Notes: generated from the letters alone by a model not told the origin. Counted from the stretch's first letter, positions 7,621 to 17,314 are shown. The stretch is 64,000 nt of DNA from Clostridia bacterium (GCA_017428635.1 JAFRQK010000011.1:1-64000); one strand, 5' to 3'. Made by a program: numbers and translations.

Positions 7621-9795
7621 TCAATCCGATCCCGCCGTTACCGCTCTAACGTGCGGAACGGAACGCAGACGGGAAACGATCGATTCGTAGTGGTCGCTGC
7701 TGCGGCATCCTACGGTCAGAGTGATGACGATGTCGTCCTCCGTCCGTTTTTTTGTGTTCACTGCAACGAGAGTGACTTTCATATCGGCAAGCGTAGTCGT
7801 AACGTCCGCAAGGATCGACAGCGTATTTTCGGCGAAGACGCGGAAAGTAGCCTCGTAAAGGCCCTTTGAGCGGTCGGAGACCGCGACCTCGTCCCACCTG
7901 ACGTTGACAAGTCTGTCGCGGAAGGCCGGGTCTTTCATCCCCGCGACGATATTCCGGCAGTTGTGCTTGTGTACCGAAACGCCGTATCCCTTCGTGATAA
8001 ATCCGACGATGCTGTCGCCCGGAAGCGGGTTGCAGCATTTTGCGAACTTAACGGCGCATCCGTACTCTCCGTCGACTATAACGCCGCCGGAGGAACGGAT
8101 ACGGTCCGGTTTCTGCGTCTTGACCTGTTCGGGCTCTGTGATCTGTTCCTCTTCGGCGGAGTGGACCGCCTTTTCGTACTCCTCTTTGAGACGAGAAGTT
8201 ATCTTTGATATCGGCAGACCGCCGTAACCTATCGCGTTGTAAAGGTCGTCCGGCTCGTGCATTCCGAGCCGTTTCGCGATCGCGGCGACGATCTCCGCTT
8301 TATCCTGATCTTTCGGACGGACGCGGAATTTCGCGAATTCCCTGTCGATCTCCGCACGGCCTACGGCGATGTTCTCCGTCCTCTTTTCTCTCTTGAACCA
8401 CTGACGTATCTTGTTCCTCGCCTCGCCGGTCTTTACGATCTTGAGCCAGTCACGGCTCGGACCGCGGGACGCGGAGGACGTGATTATCTCGACGATGTCC
8501 CCCGTCTGCGGAACGCGGTCAATCGGAGCGATCATTCCGTTGATCGTCGCGCCGACCATCTTGTTTCCGATCTCGGAGTGAATGGCGTAGGCAAAGTCGA
8601 TCAGCGTCGAGCCGAGAGGAAGAGCGATAACGTCTCCCTTCGGAGTGAAAACGAACGTCTCGTCGTGGAAAATGTCGATCTTCAGGGCGTGCAGGAATTC
8701 CTCCGAGTCGAACACGCCTTCTTCCGCGTCGATCAGTTTGGCGATCCACGAAAGTTTGCGGTCTATCTCTTCGCGGCTCTCCTGACCCGATTTGTATTTC
8801 CAGTGCGCCGCGACGCCGTATTCGGCGACGTGATGCATCTCGCGCGTTCTTATCTGGACCTCGAACGGAATGCCGTCCCGCCCGATGACCGTCGTGTGAA
8901 GCGACTGATACATATTCGGTTTGGGCGTTGAAATATAGTCCTTGAACCGTCCGGGAATGCTTCTGAACAGCTCGTGGATGATACCGAGCGCGGTGTAGCA
9001 CTCAAGTTCGGTGTCGACGATTATCCTGATCGCGTAAAAGTCGTATATCTCGTCGAAGCTCTTGTTCTGGTTGAACATCTTGCGGTAGATCGAGTATACG
9101 GTCTTGACTCTTCCCTCGAGAGTGAAATGGATGTTGTACTCTCCGAGGCGCTGAGAAATATAGTTTTTCGTGTTGTCGATGAAACTTACGTTCTCGCCGT
9201 ATTTCTTTCTGATATCGGCGTTGACCTCCTCGTATCCGATCGGATCGAGGAAACGAAGAGCGAGATTTTCGAGTTCCTGCTTCATCCTCTGCATACCGAG
9301 ACGGTGAGCGAGAGGTGCGTAGACGTGCATCGTTTCAAGAGCGGTGACGCGTCTTTTTTCCTCAGGCTTGGCGTCGAGGGTACGCATATTGTGAAGTCTG
9401 TCGCAGAGCTTTATGAAAATGACGCGGACGTCGCGCGCCATCGCGAGAAGCATCTTCCGGATGTTCTCGATGTGCGCCTCTTCTTTGTCCGTGACGTTTA
9501 TTTCGCGGATCTTCGTCAATCCGTCGACGAGAGAAGCCACCTCGTCGCCGAAGCGCGTGCGGACGTCGTCGATACTCGTCTTGTCGCCGCAATCCTCTAT
9601 GGTGTCGTGAAGGAGCGCCGCGCAGATCGAGTCCGTGTCAAGTTCGAGCGAGGCGACGATCTCGGCGACCGCGACCGGATGACAGATATACGGCTCGCCG
9701 CTGACGCGGAACTGTCCTTCGTGAAGCTCGCGCGCATACAAAAACGCGTTTTTTATTTTTTCGACGTCGTATCTTTTTCCCGTCGCTTCGATCAT
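7621..9795 (-). CDS. relA: Bifunctional (p)ppGpp synthetase/hydrolase Rel
   Basis: A 724-residue stringent-response enzyme. Order of domains: HD hydrolase (residues about 20-170, with LLHDTIED at 61-68), synthetase (about 215-330, RFKDYISTPKPNMYQSLHTTV), TGS (about 385-445, FTPKGDVIALPLGSTLIDFAY), a conserved Cys-containing region (CCNPLPGDSIVG) and a C-terminal ACT domain. Both catalytic halves look intact, so it should make and degrade (p)ppGpp, sensing starved ribosomes. It lies between recJ and dtd; the apt gene often found in this neighbourhood is absent. The ribosome site at the chosen ATG is weak, so the exact start is less certain. Confidence 0.96.
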   Translation of the reverse strand: MIEATGKRYDVEKIKNAFLYARELHEGQFRVSGEPYICHPVAVAEIVASLELDTDSICAALLHDTIEDCGDKTSIDDVRTRFGDEVASLVDGLTKIREINVTDKEEAHIENIRKMLLAMARDVRVIFIKLCDRLHNMRTLDAKPEEKRRVTALETMHVYAPLAHRLGMQRMKQELENLALRFLDPIGYEEVNADIRKKYGENVSFIDNTKNYISQRLGEYNIHFTLEGRVKTVYSIYRKMFNQNKSFDEIYDFYAIRIIVDTELECYTALGIIHELFRSIPGRFKDYISTPKPNMYQSLHTTVIGRDGIPFEVQIRTREMHHVAEYGVAAHWKYKSGQESREEIDRKLSWIAKLIDAEEGVFDSEEFLHALKIDIFHDETFVFTPKGDVIALPLGSTLIDFAYAIHSEIGNKMVGATINGMIAPIDRVPQTGDIVEIITSSASRGPSRDWLKIVKTGEARNKIRQWFKREKRTENIAVGRAEIDREFAKFRVRPKDQDKAEIVAAIAKRLGMHEPDDLYNAIGYGGLPISKITSRLKEEYEKAVHSAEEEQITEPEQVKTQKPDRIRSSGGVIVDGEYGCAVKFAKCCNPLPGDSIVGFITKGYGVSVHKHNCRNIVAGMKDPAFRDRLVNVRWDEVAVSDRSKGLYEATFRVFAENTLSILADVTTTLADMKVTLVAVNTKKRTEDDIVITLTVGCRSSDHYESIVSRLRSVPHVRAVTAGSD

Positions 9796-9880
9796 TGTCA
9801 GAAGATCGGAGATAAGTTCAAATTCGCCGGTCTTTTCGACTGCCGCTTTATTATCCGTGCTGAGGACCTCCTTTCCGCGA

Positions 9881-12061
9881 TCATACGGGACGAAGTTCGT
9901 TCCTGATCTTTTTGAGAATGCCCGACTTGTCGAGCGTGGTTTTGTTTTTCACGGTAACGGAACTGAACGAGAAAACGTCGGGGGATCCCGCCGCCTCCTC
10001 GACCCCTATGAGGTTGAGTTCGCGGAAAACCATGATTATCGTTTTGAGTTTGACGTACGAGACGCGTACCCCGCGCGTCAGGAGAAGATGGCGGAGCGCC
10101 CTTATACTGAACACTCTGTGGTCGAAACGCAGTTCTTTGGTCAGAACAGAATAAACGGCGGCGAAATCGTCGCGGTCCGGAACGGAGTCCTCCCTTTCCC
10201 GATCCGAAAGACCGATCTCGTCGGTCCTTGACGACGCGACGGCCTCGTAGATCTCCCTCTCTCTGCCCTCCGCGGCCGCCTGCTTCTCCGCAAGGCGTAC
10301 GTCGCGAACGATCATTTGAAGATTCCTCATGCCGCCGAATTCGTTCACGTCGAGATTGAACAGAACGTCGACCGTGTCCCCGGGATAGATATCTATGTCC
10401 CCGATGCTCTTTCTGAAGCACATCGCTGTGACGGTAACGTCGCCCGTCTTTAAAAGAAGGCGGGTGTGCTTCCCTCCGCCGACAAGCGATTCGTCGGCCA
10501 CGTACGCGTCTTTCACGTAAAATAGAGGTACGGGATTCTTAACTCCGTACGGCTCGAAAAGATACAGTTCCTCCGCGAGCCTCATATCGATATCTTCGGA
10601 GGTGAGTTCAAGGTCTGCCTCGATGGCGGCGCATCCGCCGTCCGCCTGCTTTCCGTTTCTTCTCACTACCTCGTTTATCTTTTTTCTGAACGCTTCGAGA
10701 TTTCCCCTCTTTACGGTGAGACCGGCTGCGAGCTCGTGCCCGCCGTATTTTTCAAGCAGATCGGAACACTCCGCGAGCGCGCCGACGAGGTTGACCCCCT
10801 TGACGCTCCTTCCGGAACCTTTTCCGATATCCCCGTCGGAGCCGTCGTTCCCCTCTCCCTCGAAAGATACGAGGATCGAGGAACGCCCGAAACGTTCCGT
10901 GATGCGCGACGCGACGATCCCGATGATACCGTGATGCCAGCGGTCGTTCGAGAGAACGATGACCGGATCGTCGTTCTCTTCCTCGATCAGGTCGTAAGCC
11001 TCGGTAACTATATCGTTCTCGGTTCCCTGTCTTTCCCTGTTTATCTCGCAGAGAGTCGCGGCGAGCTCTTCCGCTCTCGCGGGGTCGTCCGTCGTGAAGA
11101 GTTCCACAGCGGTGGACGCGTCCTGCATCCTTCCCGCGGCGTTGATCCTCGGGGCGAGGGTAAATCCGATGTACCCCGCAGTTATCTTCTTTCTGCCGTT
11201 CGGTCTTCCCTCGGACGCTGCGCGTATGAGCGCTTCGATCGCGGGACGGGCGCCGTTTTCCATCAGTTTTAATCCGTAGCTGATTATAAGGCGGTTCTCG
11301 TCCGTGACCGGCATAACGTCCGCTATCGTTCCGATGGCGACGAGATCGCAGTATTCCGAAGCGACGCGTCTCACGCAATCTGTCAGAGAATCGTCGGGAC
11401 AGACGACCGTCTCGACTGCGCACATCAGTTTGAAGACGACGCCGACGCCCGCGAGCTCGTCAAACGGATACTCGCAGTCGCTCCTTCTCGGGTTGACGAC
11501 GGCGACGGCGTCCGGCAGGACGCTCTGGCACTCGTGGTGATCGGTCAGCACGACGTCGATCCCGAGTTCGCCCGCCGCTTTGATCTCCTCCGTTGCGGTG
11601 ATACCCGTGTCGACCGTGATGATGAGGTCGCATCCCTCGGAAGCGAGCCGTTCGATCACACCGACCGACATTCCGTATCCGTCGCGGTCTCTTTTCGGTA
11701 TATAGTATCCTGCGTTTCCGCCCCGGTCCCTCAAATAGAGCAAAAGCGCGGAAACGGACGTCACTCCGTCGACGTCGTAATCGCCGTAAACGATTATGCG
11801 TTCGCCCGCCGTAAGCGCGTCCGCGACGCGATCGGCGGCAAGTTTCATATCTTTCATGAGGAACGGATCGTAAAGCTGTTCCTCTTTTTTCATTATGAAC
11901 CGTTCGGCGTCCGCGGGAGTCCTGCATCCGCGGTCCGCGAGCAGTTTTGCCGCAGGAAGGGTGAGGTCGAGTTCCTCTGCGATCGTCTTCGCCGTCGGGT
12001 CTTCCCTCGCGTCGGCTGCGGTCGCCTTCACTTCCCAAACTGCGGATCTTGATCCGGCCAT
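9881..12061 (-). CDS. recJ: Single-stranded-DNA-specific exonuclease RecJ
   Basis: A 726-residue 5'-3' exonuclease of the DHH phosphoesterase family, acting in recombinational and mismatch repair. The DHH core shows GDYDVDGVTS (residues 93-102) and LTDHHE; the DHHA1 domain shows KYGGHELAAGLTV; an OB-fold region follows. The C-terminal 130 residues form an extra helical segment common in Firmicutes RecJ proteins. The start codon overlaps the stop of the RseC-like gene by one base (TGATG), which implies coupled translation. Confidence 0.95.
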   Translation of the reverse strand: MAGSRSAVWEVKATAADAREDPTAKTIAEELDLTLPAAKLLADRGCRTPADAERFIMKKEEQLYDPFLMKDMKLAADRVADALTAGERIIVYGDYDVDGVTSVSALLLYLRDRGGNAGYYIPKRDRDGYGMSVGVIERLASEGCDLIITVDTGITATEEIKAAGELGIDVVLTDHHECQSVLPDAVAVVNPRRSDCEYPFDELAGVGVVFKLMCAVETVVCPDDSLTDCVRRVASEYCDLVAIGTIADVMPVTDENRLIISYGLKLMENGARPAIEALIRAASEGRPNGRKKITAGYIGFTLAPRINAAGRMQDASTAVELFTTDDPARAEELAATLCEINRERQGTENDIVTEAYDLIEEENDDPVIVLSNDRWHHGIIGIVASRITERFGRSSILVSFEGEGNDGSDGDIGKGSGRSVKGVNLVGALAECSDLLEKYGGHELAAGLTVKRGNLEAFRKKINEVVRRNGKQADGGCAAIEADLELTSEDIDMRLAEELYLFEPYGVKNPVPLFYVKDAYVADESLVGGGKHTRLLLKTGDVTVTAMCFRKSIGDIDIYPGDTVDVLFNLDVNEFGGMRNLQMIVRDVRLAEKQAAAEGREREIYEAVASSRTDEIGLSDREREDSVPDRDDFAAVYSVLTKELRFDHRVFSIRALRHLLLTRGVRVSYVKLKTIIMVFRELNLIGVEEAAGSPDVFSFSSVTVKNKTTLDKSGILKKIRNELRPV

Positions 12062-12543
12062 CAGCCGTCACCTCCTTCGCCGTCTTCGGCTTTGTTTTCC
12101 TCCGCTTCACGGACGATCCTGACTATGGAGACTTCCGGGCGGCGGCGCCTTACCGTCCGCTCAACGATGAGCACGACGGCCGCGGCGACGGCGAGACCGG
12201 CGGCTGCGCTTATGAGCGCCGCCGTTCCCGACCCGGAAAGAGACATAACGGTATAATACGCTCCGAGAGCAAGTATCAGCGGAAGGATAAAAACGAGAAA
12301 AGCGCGCGAGAGCACGGTCCCGGTCGGCGTCGATACCTCAACGAGATCTCCGACCTTCGCTCCGACCGAATTGTTCGCGCGGGTACGCATAACGCGTCCG
12401 TGAGAAAAGAGATCGCCGACGGCGCAGGCTCCGCCGCAGTCGCGGCTTTCGCATCCGTCGCACATCGTCGAACGCGACGCCTCGACCGTCGCCGAGGTGC
12501 CGTTCGTTTCCGTCACTCTTGCAAACTGTTCCGTTTTTGTCAC
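12061..12543 (-). CDS. SoxR-reducing system protein RseC family membrane protein
   Basis: A 160-residue protein with a Cys-rich N-terminus (CDGCESRDCGGAC, residues 28-40) followed by a small beta-rich segment, two transmembrane helices at about 82-100 and 107-127, and an acidic tail. This matches the RseC/MucC family, in which the cysteines may bind an Fe-S cluster and which often accompanies Rnf/Nqr or electron-transfer modules. Here the nearest redox gene is the FAD dehydrogenase just upstream (27-nt gap), so a link to it is an inference. The substrate or partner is unknown. Confidence 0.8.
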   Translation of the reverse strand: MTKTEQFARVTETNGTSATVEASRSTMCDGCESRDCGGACAVGDLFSHGRVMRTRANNSVGAKVGDLVEVSTPTGTVLSRAFLVFILPLILALGAYYTVMSLSGSGTAALISAAAGLAVAAAVVLIVERTVRRRRPEVSIVRIVREAEENKAEDGEGGDG

Positions 12544-12570
12544 TTCCTTTCCGAAAAACGGTAAACCGGA

Positions 12571-14187
12571 TCAATCCGGTGAAAAACGCGTTATTATCGC
12601 GCGTGCGACGCGAAGACCGTCGACAGCCGCGCTGACTATTCCGCCCGCGTATCCTGCGCCTTCTCCGCACGGGTACACGTCCTTTACGCCTATCGCCTCG
12701 AGATTCTCGCCCCTGAGGATCCTGACGGGGGACGACGTCCTCGTCTCCACCCCCGTGAGCGGGATATCTTCGCCCGCAAATCCGGGGATCTTTTTATCAA
12801 ACGCGTACAGACCGCGCTCGAGCATACCTGAGATGAAACCGGGCAGGACGCCGCGCAGATCACCCGGCGTTACTCTGCCGCCCATATACGTCGGCGTGAT
12901 CCCGCCGAGCTTTCCTGACGGCCGGTGTTCGAGAAAATCCCGGGCAAGCTGCACGGGGGCGTAAAAGTTCCCGCCGCCGGCGGAAAACGCCGCCATCTCG
13001 AGCTTTCTCTGGAATTCTATGGCGCCGGTCGGCGTCGATCCGAAATCGCCCGGCAAAACCGAAACGGCAAGCGCTGAGTTGGCGCACCTGCCGTCGCGTC
13101 CTCTGTTACTCATTCCGTTCGTGACGACGCCGCCCTCTTCGTCGGAGGCGGCGACGACCGTTCCGCCGGGGCACATACAGAAGGAATAGACCCCTCTGTC
13201 CCCCTCGCGGAGCGAGAGAGAATAATCCGCGTGCGGAAGAACTCCGTCATCCGCAAGATCGCCGTACATGGCGCGGTCGAGCCACGCCTGTTCGTGCTCT
13301 ATCCTGACGCCGCAGGAAAACGCTTTCGGAACGACGTCGAAGCCGTCCGCCATCAGTTCGCGGTAAGTATCGCGGGCGCTGTGTCCGACGGCGAGGACGA
13401 GAGCCGAGGCGTCTATCTTCTGCCCGTCGGCGAAAACCGCTCCGCGCGACAGCGATACGGGGGTGTCGTAAAAGATCTCTCCGCCCGCTTCGCGAACGCG
13501 CACGTCTGCGTTTTCCACGACAAGGCGGAGTATATCGGTCCCTATATGCGGTTTTGCCTGCCACGCGACGTCTTCCGGCGCGCCGAGCGCGACAAGACGG
13601 TCGATAACGTACGATACGGCCGGATCGTTGATCCTGGTCGTCAGTTTTCCGTCGGAAAAAGTTCCGGCCCCGCCCGCGCCGAACTGAACGTTGCAGTTCG
13701 GGTCGAGTTCGCCACCTGAAAGAAACGTTTCCACTTTGCGGACGCGCTCGGAAACGCACGAACCGCGTTCGTAAACGACGGGCCGGTAACCGCGCTCCGC
13801 GAGTTCGAGCGCGCAGAACATTCCCGCGGGACCGAAGCCCGCGATAACTATCCGTCCTTTCGCCTTTTCGCCTCCGGGTTCGGCGTCAAACGACGGCTCG
13901 GTGTAAAACTTTGCGCCGGCCGCTTTCAGCTTTTCACGTTCGGCTCCGGTCGCCTCTCCGATATCGGCGCAGACGGAATAAACGAATTTTACCGAACCCT
14001 TGCGCCTCGCGTCGACGGATTTTTTGTAAACGCGGGCGGCGGAGGACTTTCTGCCGATCGCTTTTTCGATCGTCCGCAGCGCCGCGAGGCACGCCTCGCG
14101 GTCGCAGTCGGTCCCACTTTTCGCCTCGGCGGCGGGGACCGTTACGTTTTCAATTATTACTCTTATCCCGGATCCGGTCTTCCCCAT
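12571..14187 (-). CDS. FAD-dependent dehydrogenase, COG2509 family
   Basis: A 538-residue flavoprotein. An N-terminal module of about 85 residues precedes the dinucleotide fold RIVIAGFGPAGMFCALELAERG; further conserved parts are QFGAGGAGTFSDGKLTTRI, the ADGFDVVPKAFSCGVRIEH stretch and a C-terminal FAD-binding segment ending YPCGEGAGYAGGIVSAAVDG. It is a cytosolic oxidoreductase of the uncharacterised COG2509 group; no substrate is known. The start ATG at 14185-14187 overlaps the ybbR stop by one base. A longer reading to 14409 would lie inside ybbR and is a low-complexity Arg-rich artefact. Confidence 0.88.
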   Translation of the reverse strand: MGKTGSGIRVIIENVTVPAAEAKSGTDCDREACLAALRTIEKAIGRKSSAARVYKKSVDARRKGSVKFVYSVCADIGEATGAEREKLKAAGAKFYTEPSFDAEPGGEKAKGRIVIAGFGPAGMFCALELAERGYRPVVYERGSCVSERVRKVETFLSGGELDPNCNVQFGAGGAGTFSDGKLTTRINDPAVSYVIDRLVALGAPEDVAWQAKPHIGTDILRLVVENADVRVREAGGEIFYDTPVSLSRGAVFADGQKIDASALVLAVGHSARDTYRELMADGFDVVPKAFSCGVRIEHEQAWLDRAMYGDLADDGVLPHADYSLSLREGDRGVYSFCMCPGGTVVAASDEEGGVVTNGMSNRGRDGRCANSALAVSVLPGDFGSTPTGAIEFQRKLEMAAFSAGGGNFYAPVQLARDFLEHRPSGKLGGITPTYMGGRVTPGDLRGVLPGFISGMLERGLYAFDKKIPGFAGEDIPLTGVETRTSSPVRILRGENLEAIGVKDVYPCGEGAGYAGGIVSAAVDGLRVARAIITRFSPD

Positions 14188-15482
14188 CAGCTTATCTTGA
14201 CCTGAACGCTGTAAGAACCGACCTCGAAGACGCTCTCGGCACCTTCCGCTTCGACGACTACGGCGGCGGGTCTCGTTACGACCCCAGCGCTTCCGTCGTC
14301 GTATCCGGTCATGTCGACGGTAACGTATACGTCGCCGTCCCCGACGGCTTCGAGCTGTTCCTTCGTTCCGCGCAGCGTGACAGAAACGCTTTCGTCGACG
14401 GGTTCGCATTCGGAAGACGTTCCGGTCACTCTGATATCTTTCACGGTAAACGTTTTCGTGATCAGCGAAGAGGCGATCTCAACGTTGACCTCGATCTCGC
14501 CCGCGCCGGATTCAAGAGTGAGTTTTGAGGAGATCTCCGGGGTGACGGTAAAAGAATAACTGTTCGACGTGATCGCCTTTTCGTCGATCACGACGGCGGA
14601 GATCGCCGAATCCGAGACGACGTCCTTTTCGTCGCCCGTGACGGTCAGGACCGAGGGCGTGAGCGTCACGGTGACGCTGTCTTCAGGTAAAAGGCCGTAT
14701 CTGAATTTGTACGGAACGGTCAGTTCCGCCGTCAGATAAATGGGAACGGAGACGTCAATCTCCGTCGCGGAGCATTTGAGATAATCCATCGTTACCGCCG
14801 CGCCGAGACTGTCGGTGAACGTGATCGGATAGATGGCGGAAAACGACGAGGTCTTGTCGGCCATGTCGATGACGACCTGCGCCTCCGTTATTCCGTTGAC
14901 TTTGCCCGCGGGTCCCTCAACCGTGACGGTATCGAATCCGAATTCGATCTGTCCCTGTTTGTAATCGGCGGGCAGTTCAAGGTGCGTGAGTTTTTCTCTG
15001 ACGGGAACCGTTTTGGAAACGGTCTCGTCGGCATAAACGGTGACGGAGTTCGGCACGGTATCGGTGAGAGTGAGTCCCGAGGGAAGATCTATGACGACGG
15101 GAAGAGCGTGTCTGCCCGCCGCGGCGATACGCGATACGTCGACCGTAGCTCCGACGTCGCCCGAAGACAGCCGGGCTATGAGCGATTTTTTACCGGAAAC
15201 GACGACGTTGACCGTCGTTCCTTCGCCGCTGTACACGGACAGCCCCGTTTTTTCCGCAAGTTCGTCGATCCCCTCGAGCTTGACCTCGATGCCGGCGACC
15301 GTTTCGGTGTACGTCGGGCTTTCCGTCTGCATAACGTACAGCCACAGCGCGAACGCGCCGAGAACGCAGAGGATCGCGGGGATTATCGTACGGGTGACCG
15401 TTTTTCTCGCGCTTTTCTTCGCGCCGGATTCCGTTTCTTTCACTTTTTCGGGAAGGGCTTCGTTCTTTTTCATATCACTCAC
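14187..15482 (-). CDS. ybbR: YbbR-like (CdaR) regulator of diadenylate cyclase
   Basis: A 431-residue protein with a basic, charged N-terminus, one transmembrane helix at about 33-52 (IIPAILCVLGAFALWLYVM) and an extracytoplasmic region made of four or five YbbR repeats of about 80 residues. In Bacillus and Listeria YbbR/CdaR binds CdaA and tunes c-di-AMP synthesis. It overlaps the end of cdaA by 8 nt if translation starts at GTG 15482; an ATG at 15473 is also possible. The usual third gene, glmM, does not follow; the FAD dehydrogenase does. Confidence 0.9.
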   Translation of the reverse strand: MSDMKKNEALPEKVKETESGAKKSARKTVTRTIIPAILCVLGAFALWLYVMQTESPTYTETVAGIEVKLEGIDELAEKTGLSVYSGEGTTVNVVVSGKKSLIARLSSGDVGATVDVSRIAAAGRHALPVVIDLPSGLTLTDTVPNSVTVYADETVSKTVPVREKLTHLELPADYKQGQIEFGFDTVTVEGPAGKVNGITEAQVVIDMADKTSSFSAIYPITFTDSLGAAVTMDYLKCSATEIDVSVPIYLTAELTVPYKFRYGLLPEDSVTVTLTPSVLTVTGDEKDVVSDSAISAVVIDEKAITSNSYSFTVTPEISSKLTLESGAGEIEVNVEIASSLITKTFTVKDIRVTGTSSECEPVDESVSVTLRGTKEQLEAVGDGDVYVTVDMTGYDDGSAGVVTRPAAVVVEAEGAESVFEVGSYSVQVKIS

Positions 15483-16368
15483 TCTCCCTCCCGCTCGATC
15501 TGTTATCGTCCTCTTCGTCTTTTTTCGCGAATCTCGCGCGGATCCTGCCGATCAGTCCGCCTCCCGTCCGGGAGTCGAAACCGGTCGAAAGGCAGCTTTC
15601 GAGTTTCCGGCGCAGCGACGCGCCGCTGTACCCGCGCGTCAGGGTCCCCTCGACGGCGAGCGAGATCGTACCGGTCTCCTCGGATACGACGACGACGACG
15701 GCGTCGCTGTTTTCGCTCATGCCGATCACCGCCCTGTGACGGGTGCCGAGATCCTTGACTATGTCGGGATTGACCGACAGCGGAAGGACGCAGCCGGCGG
15801 CGTGAAGTCTGCCGCCGCGTATTATGACCGCTCCGTCGTGGAGCGGGGCCTTATCGTAAAATATGTTTCTTATCAGGTACGGGCTGGGCTCGGCGTCTAT
15901 CACGGTCCCGGTAAGGACGAGATCTCCGAGTTTGGTGTCGCGCTCGATCACGATCAGCGCGCCGGTCTTCGTCTCGGAAAGGCCCGCCGCCGCTTCCGAC
16001 ACGCTTTCGACGACGCGTGCGATATCGTCGCGCTTCTGCGTTGCGATGCTGCGGATCCCCTTGATCGGCTGACCGCCCATTTTCTCAAGAACGGAGCGGA
16101 GTTCGGGCTGGAAAATGATCGCGATTATTATAAGACCGACCTGGAACACGTTCTGCAGGAGGAACTGCATGACGTACATTCCCGTCAGGTCGCAGATTAT
16201 CTTGAGTACGACGAGCAGGACCACGCCCAAAGCGAGTTTTCCCGCCCTTCTGTCGCGGAGAAACGCGTAGATGTAAAAAATGAGGATCGACACCGCGATA
16301 ATGTCGATCACGTCGGCGATCGAGATCATCTGTATCGTCCGCAGGCAGCCGGCAAAGAATTCCTGCAT
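15475..16368 (-). CDS. cdaA: Diadenylate cyclase CdaA
   Basis: A 297-residue membrane enzyme that joins two ATP into the second messenger c-di-AMP. Three N-terminal transmembrane helices (about 20-37, 42-60, 65-87) precede the DAC domain, which carries both signature motifs: DGA at 178-180 and GTRHRA at 208-213. The C-terminal tail is charged. It is the first gene of the minus-strand series that runs through ybbR and recJ, and a near-consensus promoter lies about 40 nt upstream. Confidence 0.96.
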   Translation of the reverse strand: MQEFFAGCLRTIQMISIADVIDIIAVSILIFYIYAFLRDRRAGKLALGVVLLVVLKIICDLTGMYVMQFLLQNVFQVGLIIIAIIFQPELRSVLEKMGGQPIKGIRSIATQKRDDIARVVESVSEAAAGLSETKTGALIVIERDTKLGDLVLTGTVIDAEPSPYLIRNIFYDKAPLHDGAVIIRGGRLHAAGCVLPLSVNPDIVKDLGTRHRAVIGMSENSDAVVVVVSEETGTISLAVEGTLTRGYSGASLRRKLESCLSTGFDSRTGGGLIGRIRARFAKKDEEDDNRSSGRESE

Positions 16369-16406
16369 TTTACGCCTCCTTGTCGTGGAAATAGTATCCC
16401 GTATAT

Positions 16407-16435
16407 ATTATATCACACTATATATTGTTTTTCAA
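16407..16435 (-). promoter_or_regulatory. Vegetative promoter for cdaA operon
   Basis: Minus-strand TTGAAA (16430-16435) and TATAAT (16407-16412) are 17 bp apart and point toward cdaA. This is probably the head promoter of the cdaA-ybbR-FAD-rseC-recJ series. Confidence 0.8.
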
Positions 16436-16537
16436 CGGCAAATTTGGCTCGCGGATGGTGCAATTTTGACAAGAACGGGGACGCCCTCCGCCGCATATTT
16501 TTAACTGCTCGCTCTTTTATTCCGCAAAAAAATGTTG

Positions 16538-16543
16538 TATAAT
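16538..16543 (+). promoter_or_regulatory. Possible -10 box for the ATPase gene
   Basis: TATAAT at 16538-16543 lies 48 nt before the proposed GTG start. The matching -35 region (about 16515) reads TTTTAT and is poor, so only the -10 box is convincing. The rest of the 16436-16537 gap shows nothing else I can name. Confidence 0.4.
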
Positions 16544-16591
16544 GGTGGGAAAGAAAAAACGCGCGGCGAGCCGCGCCTGACGGAGGTCGCC

Positions 16592-17278
16592 GTGGTACCG
16601 AAAAACGGCGCGCCGGCGGTCACCGTGATCTGCGGTCACTACGGCGCGGGAAAAACGAACGTCGCCGTGAACCTCGCGATCGCTTCGCGCAGAACGGGCC
16701 GCGCGACGTATCTCGCCGATGTGGATATCGTCAACCCTTATTTCAGGGCTGCCGACGCCGCGGAAATGCTGAGGCGCGAAGGGGTCGAACCGCTCATTCC
16801 TCTTTTTGCGAACTCGAACGTCGACATCCCCGCGCTTCCTCCGCTCCTGACTTCCCTTATCGAGGGGTGCGGGAACGAAAAGATCGTCGTTGACGTCGGC
16901 GGAGACGACGGAGCGGTGGTCCTCGGCAGATACGCCGAGGCGATACGCCGGCGCGGGTACGAGATGATCTGCGTCGTCAACCGGTTCAGGCCTCTGACGG
17001 CGTCGCCCGAAGACGCGGTCGAGGGAACTCGCGAGATCGAGGCCGCGTCCGGTCTTCGCGTCACCGGTATCGTAAACAATTCCTCTCTCGGCGAAGAGAC
17101 GTCCCCCGAGGATATTCTGGGGTCGGTCCCGTACGCCGAAGAGATCGCCCGTCTGCTTGAGGTTCCGCTCGTCGGTCACGCGTTCATCCCCGAAATAACG
17201 GGGGATCTTTCGGAAGACCGTCGATTTACCGGGCTGACGCTCATCCCGATGAAGCGGGCAACGAAATCATTATTCTGA
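16592..17278 (+). CDS. P-loop ATPase, MinD/ParA-like nucleotide-binding protein
   Basis: A 228-residue protein with a deviant Walker A motif GHYGAGKTN near residue 13, DVDIVNPYFRAAD (switch-like region), VDVGGDDGA (Walker B-like) and VVNRFRP. These are features of the SIMIBI/CobQ-MinD class. The GTG at 16592 is preferred because GGAGG lies 5 nt upstream; an ATG at 16532 precedes the likely transcription start. It sits immediately before the 2-oxoacid oxidoreductase operon with 36 nt to the ferredoxin gene, so a role in that operon, perhaps cofactor or cluster loading, is possible but unproven. Confidence 0.75.
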   Translation: MVPKNGAPAVTVICGHYGAGKTNVAVNLAIASRRTGRATYLADVDIVNPYFRAADAAEMLRREGVEPLIPLFANSNVDIPALPPLLTSLIEGCGNEKIVVDVGGDDGAVVLGRYAEAIRRRGYEMICVVNRFRPLTASPEDAVEGTREIEAASGLRVTGIVNNSSLGEETSPEDILGSVPYAEEIARLLEVPLVGHAFIPEITGDLSEDRRFTGLTLIPMKRATKSLF

Positions 17279-17314
17279 AAATTCGCGCCGAGGGCGGCGC
17301 TTTTGGAGGTTTCA

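Noticed and set aside
14188-14409. N-terminal extension of the FAD dehydrogenase
   Set aside because: The extra 74 residues are Arg-rich and are simply the ybbR coding region read in another frame; the true start overlaps the ybbR stop by one base.
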